DNA of 64,000 nucleotides from Planctomycetales bacterium (GTDB lineage Bacteria > Planctomycetota > Planctomycetia > Planctomycetales > Planctomycetaceae). Both the position numbers and the translations under genes were made by a program. A model generated the notes under the pieces. It was given only the letters and a program-made list of their open reading frames with translations. It searched no databases and was not told the DNA's origin. The stretch lies in assembly GCA_026400835.1 (NCBI GenBank), contig JAPLOA010000084.1, positions 233,696 to 297,695 on the forward strand, read 5' to 3'. Below, one piece after another: positions 40,801-48,049 of this stretch. How positions within the stretch are numbered: position 1 is the first letter of the stretch; each line of letters opens with the position of its first letter.

Positions 40801-43800
40801 TCACCTGGATCACGCCCTACGTTCATGAGTCCGTTGACAGTATCCGTGATTGCGGTCCATGTCAGATCGTTGGGTGTTGAACCGGCAAGATACCCGGATT
40901 CCACACCGTCGACATAGATTCGCATTTTTCCGACTGCGTTGGTCGCATTGAAGTCCCAGGTGTATTGGATATTGCGCCAGCTGTTCAGCAGCGTCGCGCC
41001 GTCAGGGCCGGAGCGAATAACAAAGTCCCCGCCTGCCGTTGTTGTTCGACCATACACCTGGCCGCTCGAGTTGTTGCGAAACTGGAACTCCAGGCCTGCA
41101 TTGTCGGGCCCCTCAAAGAACTGATTGCGGCGACTCGTGTCGTGCATACGCACCCAGAAGTTAAGAGTTCCTCGCTCGCCGACATTGAAATCACCACTGC
41201 GGAATGTCGCAAAATCGTCGACGCCATCGAATTCAAGGGCTCCGCCGAACTGCCCTTGCCCCGGTCGAAATACCGCGCCGAATTCCGTGGGCACCACACC
41301 TGTGGTGGACAGATAAAGTTGAATTCCGTTTCTGTTGTCGACAGCAATATCGCCAGAAGACTGATTGAAGTCCCAATGTGAAACAAGTCTCGCATCAGTG
41401 GCGAGTGCTGATACGCCGTTCGTACGGATGTTTGTTCGATCTGTTGAGTTCAGAACTGAATTGAACCAGCCCACGTCATCCATAAGACCATCAAAATAGC
41501 GAGTTGTATCGCCGGGATCACGACCGATATTCATTAAGCCGTTGACAGTGCTGACAGCAGAAGCCCAAGTCAAATCGTTCGGTGTGAAATTGGTGAGATA
41601 GCCGGACTCAACGCCATCGATATAGAGTCGCATGCGGCCAGTCGCATTGGTCGCGCTAAAGTCCCATGTGTACTGTATGTTGCGCCAGGTATTCAGTAGT
41701 GTCGCACCATCGGGGCCTGATCGAATAACATTATCCCCTCCTACGGTCGTCGTTCGGCCATAAACCTGACCTCCGCTGGTGTTTCGATACTGCATCTCGA
41801 ATCCAGCGTTACCGGGACCTTCGAAAAACTGATTTCGTCGGCTCGTATCATGCATTTGCACCCAGAAATTCAGAGTGCCAGCCGTTCCTGCATCAAATAG
41901 CGAACTCTGCCAGACGCCAAAATCATCAGCGCCATCGAATTCGAGGGCTCCCCCAAAGACGCCGCCCGTTGGACGCCACAGCGGGTCTGTGCTTCCGGGT
42001 TGCGGACCTGCGTACGCGAAGTTATTGAAGATGTTGTTCTGGATCAGGATCTGATTCGTGTTCTGCGTCAACGATGGAGTGATGTAAACACCAGCGGGCT
42101 GAGCATAGACGCCGTTGGCGTTGGTCTCTGCAGAGTCATTCCAGTCAAACGTGTTGTGGACGATATCAAGCCCAGCGGCAGTCAGCCCCTGATTAGTAAT
42201 CGTGACGGTATAGTTCTGATTGCCCAAAGACTGGAAATCGAGAGTATCCAGTCCGTTGCCGAAGTAGTTGAAGGAGATTTCACCGCTGAACGCAAAGTTA
42301 TTGGGGGTTCCTGCGGAATCCTGAGGTCCGATGGCAATGGGGCCCCAGCGGAAATGGTCTTCTCGAAACTCATTCCGTGTGATCAGAATATTTTGCCCAC
42401 TGCCGGAATCCCCATCACGAATTGCGGCTCGGCCCCAGCGGCCTTCGAAAACGGAATCAGATACTTCCAATCCATCGGCACCGTTCGCACCGCTGCCTTC
42501 AAAAACAACCGCGCTGCGATAGCCTTCTCCTGTTGCGTTGCTTCCGAAGAGAATGCGGTTGATCGAAGTGAAATCCGCTGTCGTAATGACTACGTAGCCC
42601 TGGTAGTCCGTGGTATTGTGGATTTGCCAGCCCAGCTTGGCGTCACTCAGGATCACCTCGTCAGCCGTAATACGGATCGCTTCGTCGAAGTTTCCTGTGG
42701 GAGCTCCCGATTTCAGAATATTCGTGAGCCCCATTCCCTGACCATCGATCGTAACGGTCTTGTTGACGGCCAGCGTCGATGTATGCAGGTATGTCCCCTG
42801 ATCGACGTGAATGATTCCGCCGGCGGTCACAGCTGTGATCGCCTCGGGGATCGTGGCAAAAGCATTGAGCCCATAGACACCCGCCTGGTTGCCCGTCGTC
42901 CGGAAATCATAATCAGCAACGGAGGCTCCATTCGAAAGCCCCACAAACGTATTGGAGACATAGACCTCAGACAACGATGCAGGTCGACGGATCAGCACAA
43001 TGTCATTACCCGTGCCGCCGTTGTAATAGATGCTGTATGCACCACCACCACCACCGGCTGCAACAACAGCTCCATTGGAGAGCCCCGAAAAAGTCCCGAC
43101 GATGGCATCAACGCCATCATTCTGAACGATGACGTAGACATCTCCGGTCAAGGACTGAGTCGACCCGAGATCCTGAAGATTCAACGCCGCGCCAGAATTG
43201 ATCGTGACTGTGCCCGTCACCTGCGTTTGGTCGTAATCGACTCCCGCAACGGCACCGAGGTATCCGCCGGAGTTATCATCATCCAGTTCGATCAGCAGCG
43301 TGGAACCACCAGTCAGCGTCAGGTTGCCTGAGGTCGTAATCCCGGGGCTGTTTCCCGGGGAAAGCACTCCGTTCGGGCCGATCGTGAGTGCTCCGGAAAT
43401 ATTCAGCCAGCCTCCAAGGAGGCCACCATTAGAAATCTCGATTCCGTTGTGGATAATGCCAGTTCCGATCAGCTGAGCGTGTTCAGCAACCAGACTACCG
43501 GTATAGCTGTTACCTGATAGCCGTACTTCTGATTCCTGTAGTAACGTGATAGTACCGGCTGACTCAAACTGCAGACTCCCAATCTCAATATCGCCGTTGC
43601 CCAGCGTAATGCTGTCGGCGTTCATTTCGGCGTGCCCGGTCACCTGCAATAGGCTTTCCGAGGTGTCAGCGAGCAGGCCGTCGACTTGCAACGCTAACGA
43701 ACTCGCAGAGCTTTGCCCGATCAGAGTCATCTCCGAGGATTCATGAATGTGTACATGTCCTGCGGAATGAAACGTTAAGCTGCCACTATGGAATTCGCCT

Positions 43801-44648
43801 CGGACGTCAATCTCGTCCGCCTCAAGGGCTGTATTTCCGTGAACGGTTAATGTCGCCGTATCAGCGAGCTGAATCGAACCTTCGGATGAAAGAGTCAACT
43901 CAGCAGCACTGCTTGAGCCTGTCATTTCCACAGCTGAATCAATATCTATCTCAACTGACTCTGTGGCTGTTACAGACACACTGCTCAGGTCGACGTGATC
44001 AGCAGCATGCTGCCCAAGGACGATTGAAGATGCTTCAAATGAAGCATGTCCGCCAACCTCAATCTGCGCGTCGGCGCTGTTCGTCACAGTTCCAGCGACA
44101 GACAGGTCCACCGAATCAGTGACCTGCAGCGTTGAAATGTCAAGATCGTCTGAATCATGCAGGGTCAGACTATGAGCTTCAATGCTGATTGAATCGATAT
44201 CATTGCCGGAGTCCAGCACAAGATCAGCGGCACCGGTAATCGTCAGTTGACTAATTGAGAAGGCGCTTCCCGAATCCGTAATGCGAATCGGTGTACCTGA
44301 GCCATGAATTTGCAGTTGGCTCAGAGACGGTAAGGCCACCGTCAGAACATTACCGTTCAAGCTGACAGCCGGGTCCAATGGGCCGGGATTTTCAGAAAGC
44401 CAGGTTCCGGACGATAACTCAAGTTGAAACTCGTTATTGTTCGCATCAAAAGAAACATCAACCGCGTCGGTGGCTCCATCAAAGGCTGCCACTGTCAGGA
44501 TATCACCCACCAGCGCAAAGCTGGCGTCGGGCAGGCGGCGGTCTTCCAGACGCACGACTTTCAGTTGACGTTGCCGCAGACGATAGTGCCGTTTCATCCA
44601 GACAGCAATTTTTTCACGCAGTCGATCAGGATAGTTCGGAAGACTCAT
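28806..44648 (-). CDS. Giant exported LEPR-XLL-like repeat protein (5,280 aa) with LamG domains
   Basis: The N-terminus is basic and contains RLEDRRLPDA (33-42), a variant of the planctomycete LEPR-XLL export-associated motif. Regions in order: short beta-repeats with an autotransporter-like GVLSPGNSPGI (about 425); a right-handed beta-helix-like region (about 575-890) with ATIPEAI and IIHVDQGTY; two tandem LamG/concanavalin-type domains (about 895-1075 and 1130-1305), each with FGGALEFDG and IQYTWDF; a linker; then at least ten ~300-residue beta-repeat units (about 1950-4680), each with a TLAA-x-x-GTGIYI-E motif and a GDVLLEARG-like motif. The tail is Glu/Pro/Ser-rich and ends with a weak hydrophobic patch plus VRRFRKR. 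It is probably a surface or matrix adhesin. It overlaps the kinase gene by 8 bp; the pair is one operon. Confidence 0.85.
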   Translation of the reverse strand: MSLPNYPDRLREKIAVWMKRHYRLRQRQLKVVRLEDRRLPDASFALVGDILTVAAFDGATDAVDVSFDANNNEFQLELSSGTWLSENPGPLDPAVSLNGNVLTVALPSLSQLQIHGSGTPIRITDSGSAFSISQLTITGAADLVLDSGNDIDSISIEAHSLTLHDSDDLDISTLQVTDSVDLSVAGTVTNSADAQIEVGGHASFEASSIVLGQHAADHVDLSSVSVTATESVEIDIDSAVEMTGSSSAAELTLSSEGSIQLADTATLTVHGNTALEADEIDVRGEFHSGSLTFHSAGHVHIHESSEMTLIGQSSASSLALQVDGLLADTSESLLQVTGHAEMNADSITLGNGDIEIGSLQFESAGTITLLQESEVRLSGNSYTGSLVAEHAQLIGTGIIHNGIEISNGGLLGGWLNISGALTIGPNGVLSPGNSPGITTSGNLTLTGGSTLLIELDDDNSGGYLGAVAGVDYDQTQVTGTVTINSGAALNLQDLGSTQSLTGDVYVIVQNDGVDAIVGTFSGLSNGAVVAAGGGGGAYSIYYNGGTGNDIVLIRRPASLSEVYVSNTFVGLSNGASVADYDFRTTGNQAGVYGLNAFATIPEAITAVTAGGIIHVDQGTYLHTSTLAVNKTVTIDGQGMGLTNILKSGAPTGNFDEAIRITADEVILSDAKLGWQIHNTTDYQGYVVITTADFTSINRILFGSNATGEGYRSAVVFEGSGANGADGLEVSDSVFEGRWGRAAIRDGDSGSGQNILITRNEFREDHFRWGPIAIGPQDSAGTPNNFAFSGEISFNYFGNGLDTLDFQSLGNQNYTVTITNQGLTAAGLDIVHNTFDWNDSAETNANGVYAQPAGVYITPSLTQNTNQILIQNNIFNNFAYAGPQPGSTDPLWRPTGGVFGGALEFDGADDFGVWQSSLFDAGTAGTLNFWVQMHDTSRRNQFFEGPGNAGFEMQYRNTSGGQVYGRTTTVGGDNVIRSGPDGATLLNTWRNIQYTWDFSATNATGRMRLYIDGVESGYLTNFTPNDLTWASAVSTVNGLMNIGRDPGDTTRYFDGLMDDVGWFNSVLNSTDRTNIRTNGVSALATDARLVSHWDFNQSSGDIAVDNRNGIQLYLSTTGVVPTEFGAVFRPGQGQFGGALEFDGVDDFATFRSGDFNVGERGTLNFWVRMHDTSRRNQFFEGPDNAGLEFQFRNNSSGQVYGRTTTAGGDFVIRSGPDGATLLNSWRNIQYTWDFNATNAVGKMRIYVDGVESGYLAGSTPNDLTWTAITDTVNGLMNVGRDPGDLIRFFDGLLDDIAWYDQVLSVSDRSTIRTAGVSAHADLVAHWNLDDAIGTTEAAGNSGTNITLYVNQIAPLPPVSGYGVVTPLAAIVLNNVFYNDVAGTYADSNQVLHSSNITGPTANPFFAGDDPHTVFTGTTLAEFYRLRFGSSAAYQSTEFQASIATLIPHVGANQENPVAVGTEDILIAGTDFDDLVVITFTGENDGSFVFTRNVTGGTPDYVGTFHFIDVTSFTFDGYGADDVLIIIQPTATQGGLYSLSKGIAFHGDLQNSNGNALDSDGATGGDTLVLLTSANDKAIIDSVSYVLSNDDPAVRHQGTITVADGLLSTTITYTGTEPIRDDLIADARTFSFGSTVGGGTETINVSAIGDTVAMAAVVPSRPAISSRTLNNRIVSDLTPSISFANPRTQLTLNAGLGNDTININSLHMDYRAALAVNGDGGTDAVNLNSSLTLGNAVAGNTGNLTVNSETVVVANIVAINTAAESSGDGDIRFTSTGSVNIGTGASLTTNSGFVIVTTVDGDIDVDGTISTGSDNILLMANGAGRDVEITADVSSTSGHVTLIADDSVRLLPNVDVQTSNAGTLIIEATNGSITMDATAALTSANGGIRLLALNSITVGNITASNSHVSITSSAGSIVDAEINDSEADVVALGLRLQAALGIGTPGGSSNPIETTITTLSARAGSGGINILESNGLTVDDVTVTTQKVQTNNSTMATTDALQSDLVTTNAGSIVLRSTNGTITLNDGTGSANGIAVSANGAGHVLLQTISGAADIVVNGNVEAVVGHVSLFSSDDIDLNANVSTGGSGSAYLAAGNIGNDALTGIDMQSGTSIVTAGGNVRLTADRESDVLLGLINAGQGNVSVLAERSVLDSNVAALNIQANSARIVADAALSNASNQVGFIGGSETGNPDPNVNTNAIDLQVTTLAAQSATGIYLKEADGLSVDATPQIVVQSVNADASSTTQSDASLSDLVTTNNGPIKLQTIVGSLTLNDGDADALAVSASGMGDVLLQTLGSNGDVLISAAIRSITGNITINSADDIVVNSAITTGGAGTIYLVATNGATDATGSQIDGIALNFGVTSSSGDVLISSQNDVQQSALLSSISGDIGIIAARDVYQSPAGDVTTTNGNVLVQASSGNWIMNADATITAGGGDILGTAGTNITLGVISATNTTANRIALHAVGGSITDANVAVINIQETVAGATTSLSLRTGTITGGAGGTTSAVNNQALDINVDTVAANAATGIYLREVAAGGAITVDTASAVTVNINGVVRSDFDSSTTSVAETLTIASLEDLTSNGPIKLVAEHGTIEIKGGANTTGVNANGTGNVLLEARAANSDVIVNAAIASGGGHITLDAADDVDLNATLSTGGAGSVYISGAGVSIDATVTSINGDVLISSTQEISHTAAINSSSGDIGLIADLAITQTITGNISTASGDVLIEAGTNWTMANGTVITVDGGNFDGKALIGDIALGRINSTRVALTAGSDISDVNGTTLNVVGTSVSLRAGGLIGNHQSGNGTSLINANAIDTQVTTLAASAGTGIYIEELNSLTIDTVAAVSVSLDGPKHANFNSTTSDVSQARSTAILEDLTTTNNGPIKIVTTNGSLTVNGGSLAAAGVVANGTSDVLLEARGAGSDVTLNGDISSNAGDVTVIAADSVSINRDVTTNGSGTVFVQAQSGTITLTDGDSNSNGIQNGAGDILLQASLNITLNAELESSAASIGVDAGANLEQSKNITAGADVLLVAVQNITMHGSAVTEAGGGELIMNAGENISLGLLQATSVSLESGGSILDVRLAETTNIRAANLRMVAGLEIGASDPGSSADTNLHAIDTEVTNLAAQSAAGIHVQEAAAGGAVVIRNVASIRTTVSVERANFNSTQSVVTQSDNLSGLADLTTTLNGDIKIVAKNGSITINDGAAGVINAANSRGIQAHGSGDVLLEARGATSDVLVNSSIRSGSGHITLNSADTVDLNASLQTSGNGTVFIVARTDIDLDAELITISGDILVQAGRDLTQTDLVQSSAGDIGLMAGRNLLQSATGDMSTSLGNVLVEAETNWEMTEDTTITVGGGKVVGQAQSGRILLGVIELTNATNNRVALSAGSDLADANGAAINICELTVSSETSVSLRSGGAIGRSDLLNLLPGQNVNALDLNVDVVSASAIAGIYLREVAAGGGLTVSTVDAVSVSINGVQQSRFNSSSTNAGQNRTVASLEDLATSSGPVKLVTENGTIVLSGGTDSTGLLAGGSGDVLLEARGAGSDVVVDATISNGTGHVTLNATDHVDLNAALSTGGSGTVFVTGASISINADVTSLNGDVLISSTQGIIQTAAINSTSGDVGLFANLAITQTNSGDITTTSGDVVVEAGTDWTMSNGTVVTAGGGDFDGKALAGDIALGRINSERTALTASSDISDANSTSLNVVGTSLSLRAGGLIGNHDNANHTPLANKNAIDTQVTTLAAMAGTGIYIEEANSLTIDSVAEINVSLDGPVRSNFKSNTTDVSLSRSTAVLEDLTTANNGPIKIVTLDGDITVNGGTMAAVGISANGTGDILLEARGAGSDIGVNSDVISGTGHISLVAADSISIVRDVITGGAGSVLINASTGSITLTDADANITGIRTSSGDILLQAAQNVTLTANLESASGNIGVASGSDLQQNRNITAGGDILLASTQNITMAATAETRANGGELILTAGQDISLGLLQATNVSLNSTADILDARLAETTNVRATNLRMIAAGAIGDADSSSGSGTNLHAIDTEVTNLAGKSGTGIHVREVSAGGSVVVRDIAAISVNVTSGRVNFNSTRIDVVLTQRLSGLSDLTTTRNGDIKLLAENGQIEIQDGGNGVPQASDGMGVSGHGTGEILLESRGNASDVAVNSDLKSDSGHITVNAADDVNLTADMATSGLGTVYLWSQNNATDGATGIVMANGTSITTGGGNVRLVAGNESDIRLGLINAGTGNVSLNAERSVLDNNGSALNVQSDALRIVADAAISGAGSVISLNGNGGGIIGGPETGNGTPDANINALDLQVSTVAAQSADGIYLREADGLTIQSTGIILVEQSNFNSSTTTRTDASLSDLVTTDNGSIKLLSAQGTITVSDGDGDGAGIKADGTGNVLLQTQSATGDVIVDAAITSALGHLTLRAADDVDLNAGISTSGTGTVFITGDGVSIDSTTTTAGGDVLILSTQSLRQTALIFSASGNVGLIAASTIVQSDSGDITSLSGDVLIEAGLDWTMSTGTMISSGGGDFDGKSLAGDIALGQIRSARAAVTAGNDVSDANGTSLNMTGTSVTFRAGGQIGSSDPTNETGLTNLNAIDTQVSTLAALAGKGIFIEDADSLIIDSVAAVNVSIAGPKQANFNSSTTDVPQSRGTAILEDLTMTGVGEIRVTTVSDSITLNRGTAIAGDVLKDIAVYAPGGGKVSIQTATDIYVRGNIVTRPEGIVSTDPTTDGIRLIANSGDIVIGDPADLTRQIVISTDHDEVNGSEDTTDDVVDLIARVGQVGNTTVGGKILIQSPVTIRTEGGVAKKFGPRPDVGVPSTAFFQYVSNPLPLAIDNSPAAWGTGNAYINAFHVLIGQSGEENLTVDIDWQDPSEEPGVFNNSGTQTIAGNLGIYNQISSERIQQFLVEKGGPSTQAIDNNTNGQIVVGHLYTALDYTRFQQQQNRTTIIIDLSVSHHSSINLTASSIAQSGVTQGVPGLDAASTDISTTVSDRGFDTPDIFENAIASFKIPTVTPAPPALFTVTFVPRADRPFNVAPPENQAVLSARSTAEFGSGAVSGSVFSTEVYFQIRRQYETDGPAEVVVERITDSSLISSREAFEKFVEQNPELQDGAGYEIWLISETGGQKVERPIVEFEISGGQPGTMNDAEPEGSPAQQLKDLPFEQPAEADADPEAQDSEIPQASLDVDSATMRSAHEAISSEINNADRAVSTASGTEQETSRMVSEALNPSSVALAGLMVRRFRKRQQESAASQSTFSRAARFQRKHSSPNAEFEVRGSSDV
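30600..38815. repeat. Ten ~0.74-0.96-kb repeat units with a 2.76-kb higher-order repeat
   Basis: Anchor motifs of the form N-A-[IL]-D-x-x-V-x-x-[LV]-[AS]-A inside the giant gene recur at about 38.80, 38.05, 37.11, 36.22, 35.31, 34.35, 33.45, 32.54, 31.74 and 30.86 kb. Units three to five (A, B, C) reappear as units six to eight with offsets of 2,763, 2,766 and 2,766 bp, so a block of three units was duplicated in frame (921-922 codons). A further copy of the B anchor follows 2,589 bp later. Confidence 0.8.
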
Positions 44649-44954
44649 GAAAACGTCCGTGGAGAATAAGCGTCGAGGGACAGATCGGTCACTGGATTGT
44701 CAGGCTCTGAAGACCCCCAACGCAAGCTGGAACACTGGTTTTGCTGGCCGACTGGCACCCTTAACGGGCAAGAACCGTGCCCGTTCACTGAGGGGACCGC
44801 GTTCAGGGCCCTCTGAAGGCTGATGCACAGTTGCAGGGGTTCTGCCACCTGGGACGATGAAATCGGTCAATCCTGACAGGCTCAGGTTCGCTTTTCGCCG
44901 CTGTCGATCAGTAAAAGAAAGGATTTCGCGCGCGTCGGAAGAACGGAGTTTTTC
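44649..44954. promoter_or_regulatory. Divergent promoter region of the giant gene and the secreted-protein gene
   Basis: A 306-bp gap that must drive the 22-kb minus-strand operon and the plus-strand gene. A perfect 8-bp inverted repeat AACGGGCA/TGCCCGTT (44763-44770 and 44778-44785, 7-nt spacer) is a candidate operator or hairpin. CGGAG before the 44955 ATG is a plausible ribosome binding site. Promoter boxes could not be assigned. Confidence 0.4.
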
Positions 44955-45929
44955 ATGCTGGATGCACTATTTTGCAGAGCATTCTGCCTCAGCACCCTGT
45001 TCGGACTGCTGCTTAACGGTTCGAGCCCTGGCGATGATTCCCTGACGACGACCCCAGCAGCGTCGCCCGAATCAGAATCAATCGCCCCTCCGGTCGGCGC
45101 GGAAACTCAGCGACCGGGCAATGAACAAACACTTCTTTCGGGCGAGGATTTGCCTCTTCTTGCCGTCCCTGAAGAATCGTCCACTGTTGCCCAAAATCAA
45201 CAGGCATCCCACGAAACGTCGCCGAAAAACAACAGCGATATGGCCGAGGTGAAAGAAGACACCTTCTTCGTGTACAGCTATCTGAACTACGTCACAATGT
45301 CTTGTGCGTCCGCTCTTGATGATCCGGATCAGTTCCCCGGAAAGTTGTTCGGCGTCGCCAATACACTACACGCTGAGAATGCTCAGTCCGCGTCCGGCGA
45401 TGGTTTCTCCAACATGCCGGAGGAGAAGCAAGAGGCTTCGCAGCAATCCTCGGCACCAGTCGTTTCGAAGCGTAGGCCATTGACAGCCATCCGACTTGCT
45501 GACTCAATCGTACAACTCGACGACTCTGGCCAACCGCTTGCAAGACCAGAAGACAGCAATCCTCAGCAGTCAACGGCCATACCCGCTGAACATCATTACG
45601 TTCCTGCACCTTGGCATCGTTCGCATGCATCACGAAACACGTACCCAATTCGATACCAGCCGCTCTACTTTGAAGATCCCAACATGGAGCGATGTGGCGA
45701 AACGGGCGGCTGTCTGACCGAGGTCAAATCCATCGCGCACTTCGCCGGAAGGATCCCATTGCTGCCGTATATGATGGCCTCAAACTCGCCACACAAATGC
45801 GTGCGATCGCTACCTGACTGTCCAACCTGTCAGCAGTTTGGTCCGGATGCATACCTTCCAAAACCCACCGTCAAAGCCATCGCAGTTCAGGCGGCCGCCA
45901 CTGTCGGTGCGATTTATGTAATACCATAG
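44955..45929 (+). CDS. Secreted planctomycete protein with Cys-containing C-terminal domain
   Basis: A 324-residue protein. The first ~25 residues form a signal-like hydrophobic segment (ALFCRAFCLSTLFGLLLNG). Residues ~26-205 are low-complexity and Ser/Glu/Pro-rich. The C-terminal ~105 residues are ordered: NTYPIRYQPLYFEDPNMERCG, then CLTEVKSIAHFAGRIPLLPY, and a CVRSLPDCPTCQQFG cysteine cluster. I associate the motif LYFEDxNxERxG...AHFxGxIPxLPY with planctomycete exported proteins of unknown function. It is divergent from the giant adhesin gene and shares its upstream region, so a linked role at the cell surface is possible but unproven. CGGAG supports the start. Confidence 0.65.
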   Translation: MLDALFCRAFCLSTLFGLLLNGSSPGDDSLTTTPAASPESESIAPPVGAETQRPGNEQTLLSGEDLPLLAVPEESSTVAQNQQASHETSPKNNSDMAEVKEDTFFVYSYLNYVTMSCASALDDPDQFPGKLFGVANTLHAENAQSASGDGFSNMPEEKQEASQQSSAPVVSKRRPLTAIRLADSIVQLDDSGQPLARPEDSNPQQSTAIPAEHHYVPAPWHRSHASRNTYPIRYQPLYFEDPNMERCGETGGCLTEVKSIAHFAGRIPLLPYMMASNSPHKCVRSLPDCPTCQQFGPDAYLPKPTVKAIAVQAAATVGAIYVIP

Positions 45930-46305
45930 GAACCGACTGTCGTTCATTATTCTTTTGGGTGCAGAAGTGCCCGAACAACTCCGCCTGAATCAGACGGTTT
46001 TCAAAGTAGCCGTCTCGCTCCGTTGAGACGAGGCCTTGCGGATAGCACATCAATCAAAAAACTCAGGGCCGATCCCCAACACATCTTCATCAACGCTGCT
46101 TGAAGTTGGCGACCGGCTTTGGCAACTCAACGTGCATCCTACAAGGCACATCTTGCGGAGCAAGATGGCTACATTGGTCGGCACATGATTAGCCAGTGGA
46201 ATGCTACACGGCTCGCAATGATCTTCTGTTGGCTGCTGCAAAAGCCGTCCCCGAACGCAGCGTTGGGGGCTACGAACGCAGCGATCTGCAAGTCCCGGGA
46301 TTGCT
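45930..46305. repeat. Convergent gap with small palindromes
   Basis: This 376-bp gap lies between convergent genes. It holds small perfect hairpins: CGTCTC/GAGACG (46011-46030, 8-nt loop) and CATCTTGC/GCAAGATG (46149-46167, 3-nt loop). Neither has a T-tract of terminator quality. They look like REP-type intergenic elements. No gene is visible. Confidence 0.45.
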
Positions 46306-47886
46306 CTAATGCCGGAAATGTCGCATTCCAGTGAAGATCATGGCGATGCCATGCTCGTTACAGGCGGCGATCACTTCGTCATCATTCTTTGAACCGCCCG
46401 GCTGGATGGCGGCCTTGATTCCGGCTTTGGCTGCTGCGTCAATGCCGTCGCGAAACGGAAAGAACGCATCAGACGCAACGACTCCGCCCTGACTGCGATC
46501 TCCGGCCTTGAATGCTGCGATCATCGATGAATCCAGACGGCTCATTTGGCCGGCCCCTGCTCCCAACAGCATGCCATCCTTTGCAAACACAATCGCATTG
46601 GATTTGACGTGGCGACAGACAGCCCACGCAAACTTCAGGTCCGATAATTCCTGAGCCGTCGGCTGGCGATCAGTGACGACCTTCCAGCCTTCGTCAGACT
46701 GTCGCAGGTCATCACGATCCTGAACCAACAGCCCGCCGCTGACTCGGCGATAATCCGGAGCCCCACGATCGGTATCCAGAAATTCAACCTGCATCAGTCG
46801 CACGTTGCTCTTCCATTTCGGCTTTGTCGTCAGCAACTGTCGAGCTGCCTCTTCGTAGCCCGGAGCAATGATCGCTTCAATAAATCGCCCCGGAACACAC
46901 ATGCGTTCGGCAGTGGCAACATCCACGATACGATTCAACCCGATAATGGAACCGAATGCACTGACTGGATCTCCTTCGTAGGCTTTTTCGAAGGCATCGG
47001 CCAGATTCTCCGCGACAGCACAGCCGCAGGGATTGTTGTGCTTGATCACGCAGGCTGCGGGCTGAGTATAGTCCGAAACGATCGACTTGGCGGCATCAAG
47101 ATCGAGCAGATTATTGTAGGACAACTCCTTGCCATTCAACTGCTGAGCACTCGCCAGAGACGTTGTTGATGGTCGATCTTCCACATAGAACGCAGCCCGC
47201 TGATGAGGATTTTCGCCGTAACGCAGTTCCTGCTGCAGTCGATAAGTCAAAGAGAGTCGGTGACCAAAAGAATTGGCTTGTCCCGACTCCTTTGCCACAA
47301 TATTTGCCATGTAATCACTGATCGCACGGTCGTAGGTGGCGGTCATCTCAAAAGCCGCCGCAGCAAGGCGTCGACGGAAGGTTTCACCCATCGTGCCGGC
47401 CTGCAGTTGCTGAAGGACTTCCTCGTATTGCGATGGCTGTGTCACGATCGCCACATGGGCATGATTCTTGGCGGCCGATCGAACCATTGACGGGCCACCG
47501 ATATCGATGTTTTCGACCGCTTCATCATAGCTGACATCGGGTTTTGCGACGGTCTGCTGAAACGGATAAAGGTTCACAACGACGATCTGGAACGGAATAA
47601 TCCCGTGAGCCTGAATGGCGGCAGCATCTGAGGCCAACGTCGGTCGTCCCAGAATCGCTCCGTGAACTTTCGGGTGCAGCGTTTTAACACGACCATCCAT
47701 GATCTCCGGGAATCCCGTATAGGTGGTGACGTCAATCACCGGAACGCCAGTCTGCTCCAGAAACTTACGAGTTCCCCCGGTCGAAAGAATCTCATAACCC
47801 AGCGCAACAAGTCCCTTTACGAAGGTCTCAAGTCCGGTCTTATCACTGACACTGACAAGCGCACGCAGAGGCATGGAAGAACTCAT
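46306..47886 (-). CDS. purH: Bifunctional AICAR formyltransferase/IMP cyclohydrolase
   Basis: A 526-residue enzyme catalysing the last two steps of de novo IMP synthesis: formylation of AICAR by 10-formyl-THF, then ring closure. The N-terminal MGS-like cyclohydrolase domain (about 5-195) begins [13 protein letters not shown] and has [12 protein letters not shown] and [14 protein letters not shown]. The C-terminal transformylase domain contains [12 protein letters not shown], the catalytic [10 protein letters not shown] and [14 protein letters not shown], and ends with [14 protein letters not shown]. Length is normal for the family. Two in-frame ATGs, four codons apart, are both possible starts. 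It lies downstream of gltB on the same strand but beyond a terminator, so it is probably transcribed separately. Confidence 0.95.
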   Translation of the reverse strand: MSSSMPLRALVSVSDKTGLETFVKGLVALGYEILSTGGTRKFLEQTGVPVIDVTTYTGFPEIMDGRVKTLHPKVHGAILGRPTLASDAAAIQAHGIIPFQIVVVNLYPFQQTVAKPDVSYDEAVENIDIGGPSMVRSAAKNHAHVAIVTQPSQYEEVLQQLQAGTMGETFRRRLAAAAFEMTATYDRAISDYMANIVAKESGQANSFGHRLSLTYRLQQELRYGENPHQRAAFYVEDRPSTTSLASAQQLNGKELSYNNLLDLDAAKSIVSDYTQPAACVIKHNNPCGCAVAENLADAFEKAYEGDPVSAFGSIIGLNRIVDVATAERMCVPGRFIEAIIAPGYEEAARQLLTTKPKWKSNVRLMQVEFLDTDRGAPDYRRVSGGLLVQDRDDLRQSDEGWKVVTDRQPTAQELSDLKFAWAVCRHVKSNAIVFAKDGMLLGAGAGQMSRLDSSMIAAFKAGDRSQGGVVASDAFFPFRDGIDAAAKAGIKAAIQPGGSKNDDEVIAACNEHGIAMIFTGMRHFRH

Positions 47887-47905
47887 GAGGATTACGATCT
47901 GTTCG

Positions 47906-47945
47906 ATGGAAAAAGAAAATGCCGCTGAGGAAAAACTCAGCGGCA
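47906..47945 (-). terminator. Rho-independent terminator of gltB
   Basis: A perfect 10-bp stem TGCCGCTGAG/CTCAGCGGCA (47920-47929 and 47936-47945, 6-nt loop) is followed, in the minus-strand direction, by ATTTTCTTTTTCC. It is ~105 bp past the gltB stop and just before purH. Confidence 0.85.
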
Positions 47946-48049
47946 GAGAAGTTTTTCGAGTTGCACAATTCCAGATCCGCAGAATTCGCTGGTCAATTTT
48001 TCGAGTCAGGTTTGTCAGGAGACTCCCGATCTCGCGTGCTGGTTACCAA

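Noticed and set aside
42000..43331. 443-codon plus-strand open frame
   Set aside because: It lies antisense within the beta-helix and LamG part of the giant gene; no domain, no signal, and composition typical of a reverse shadow.
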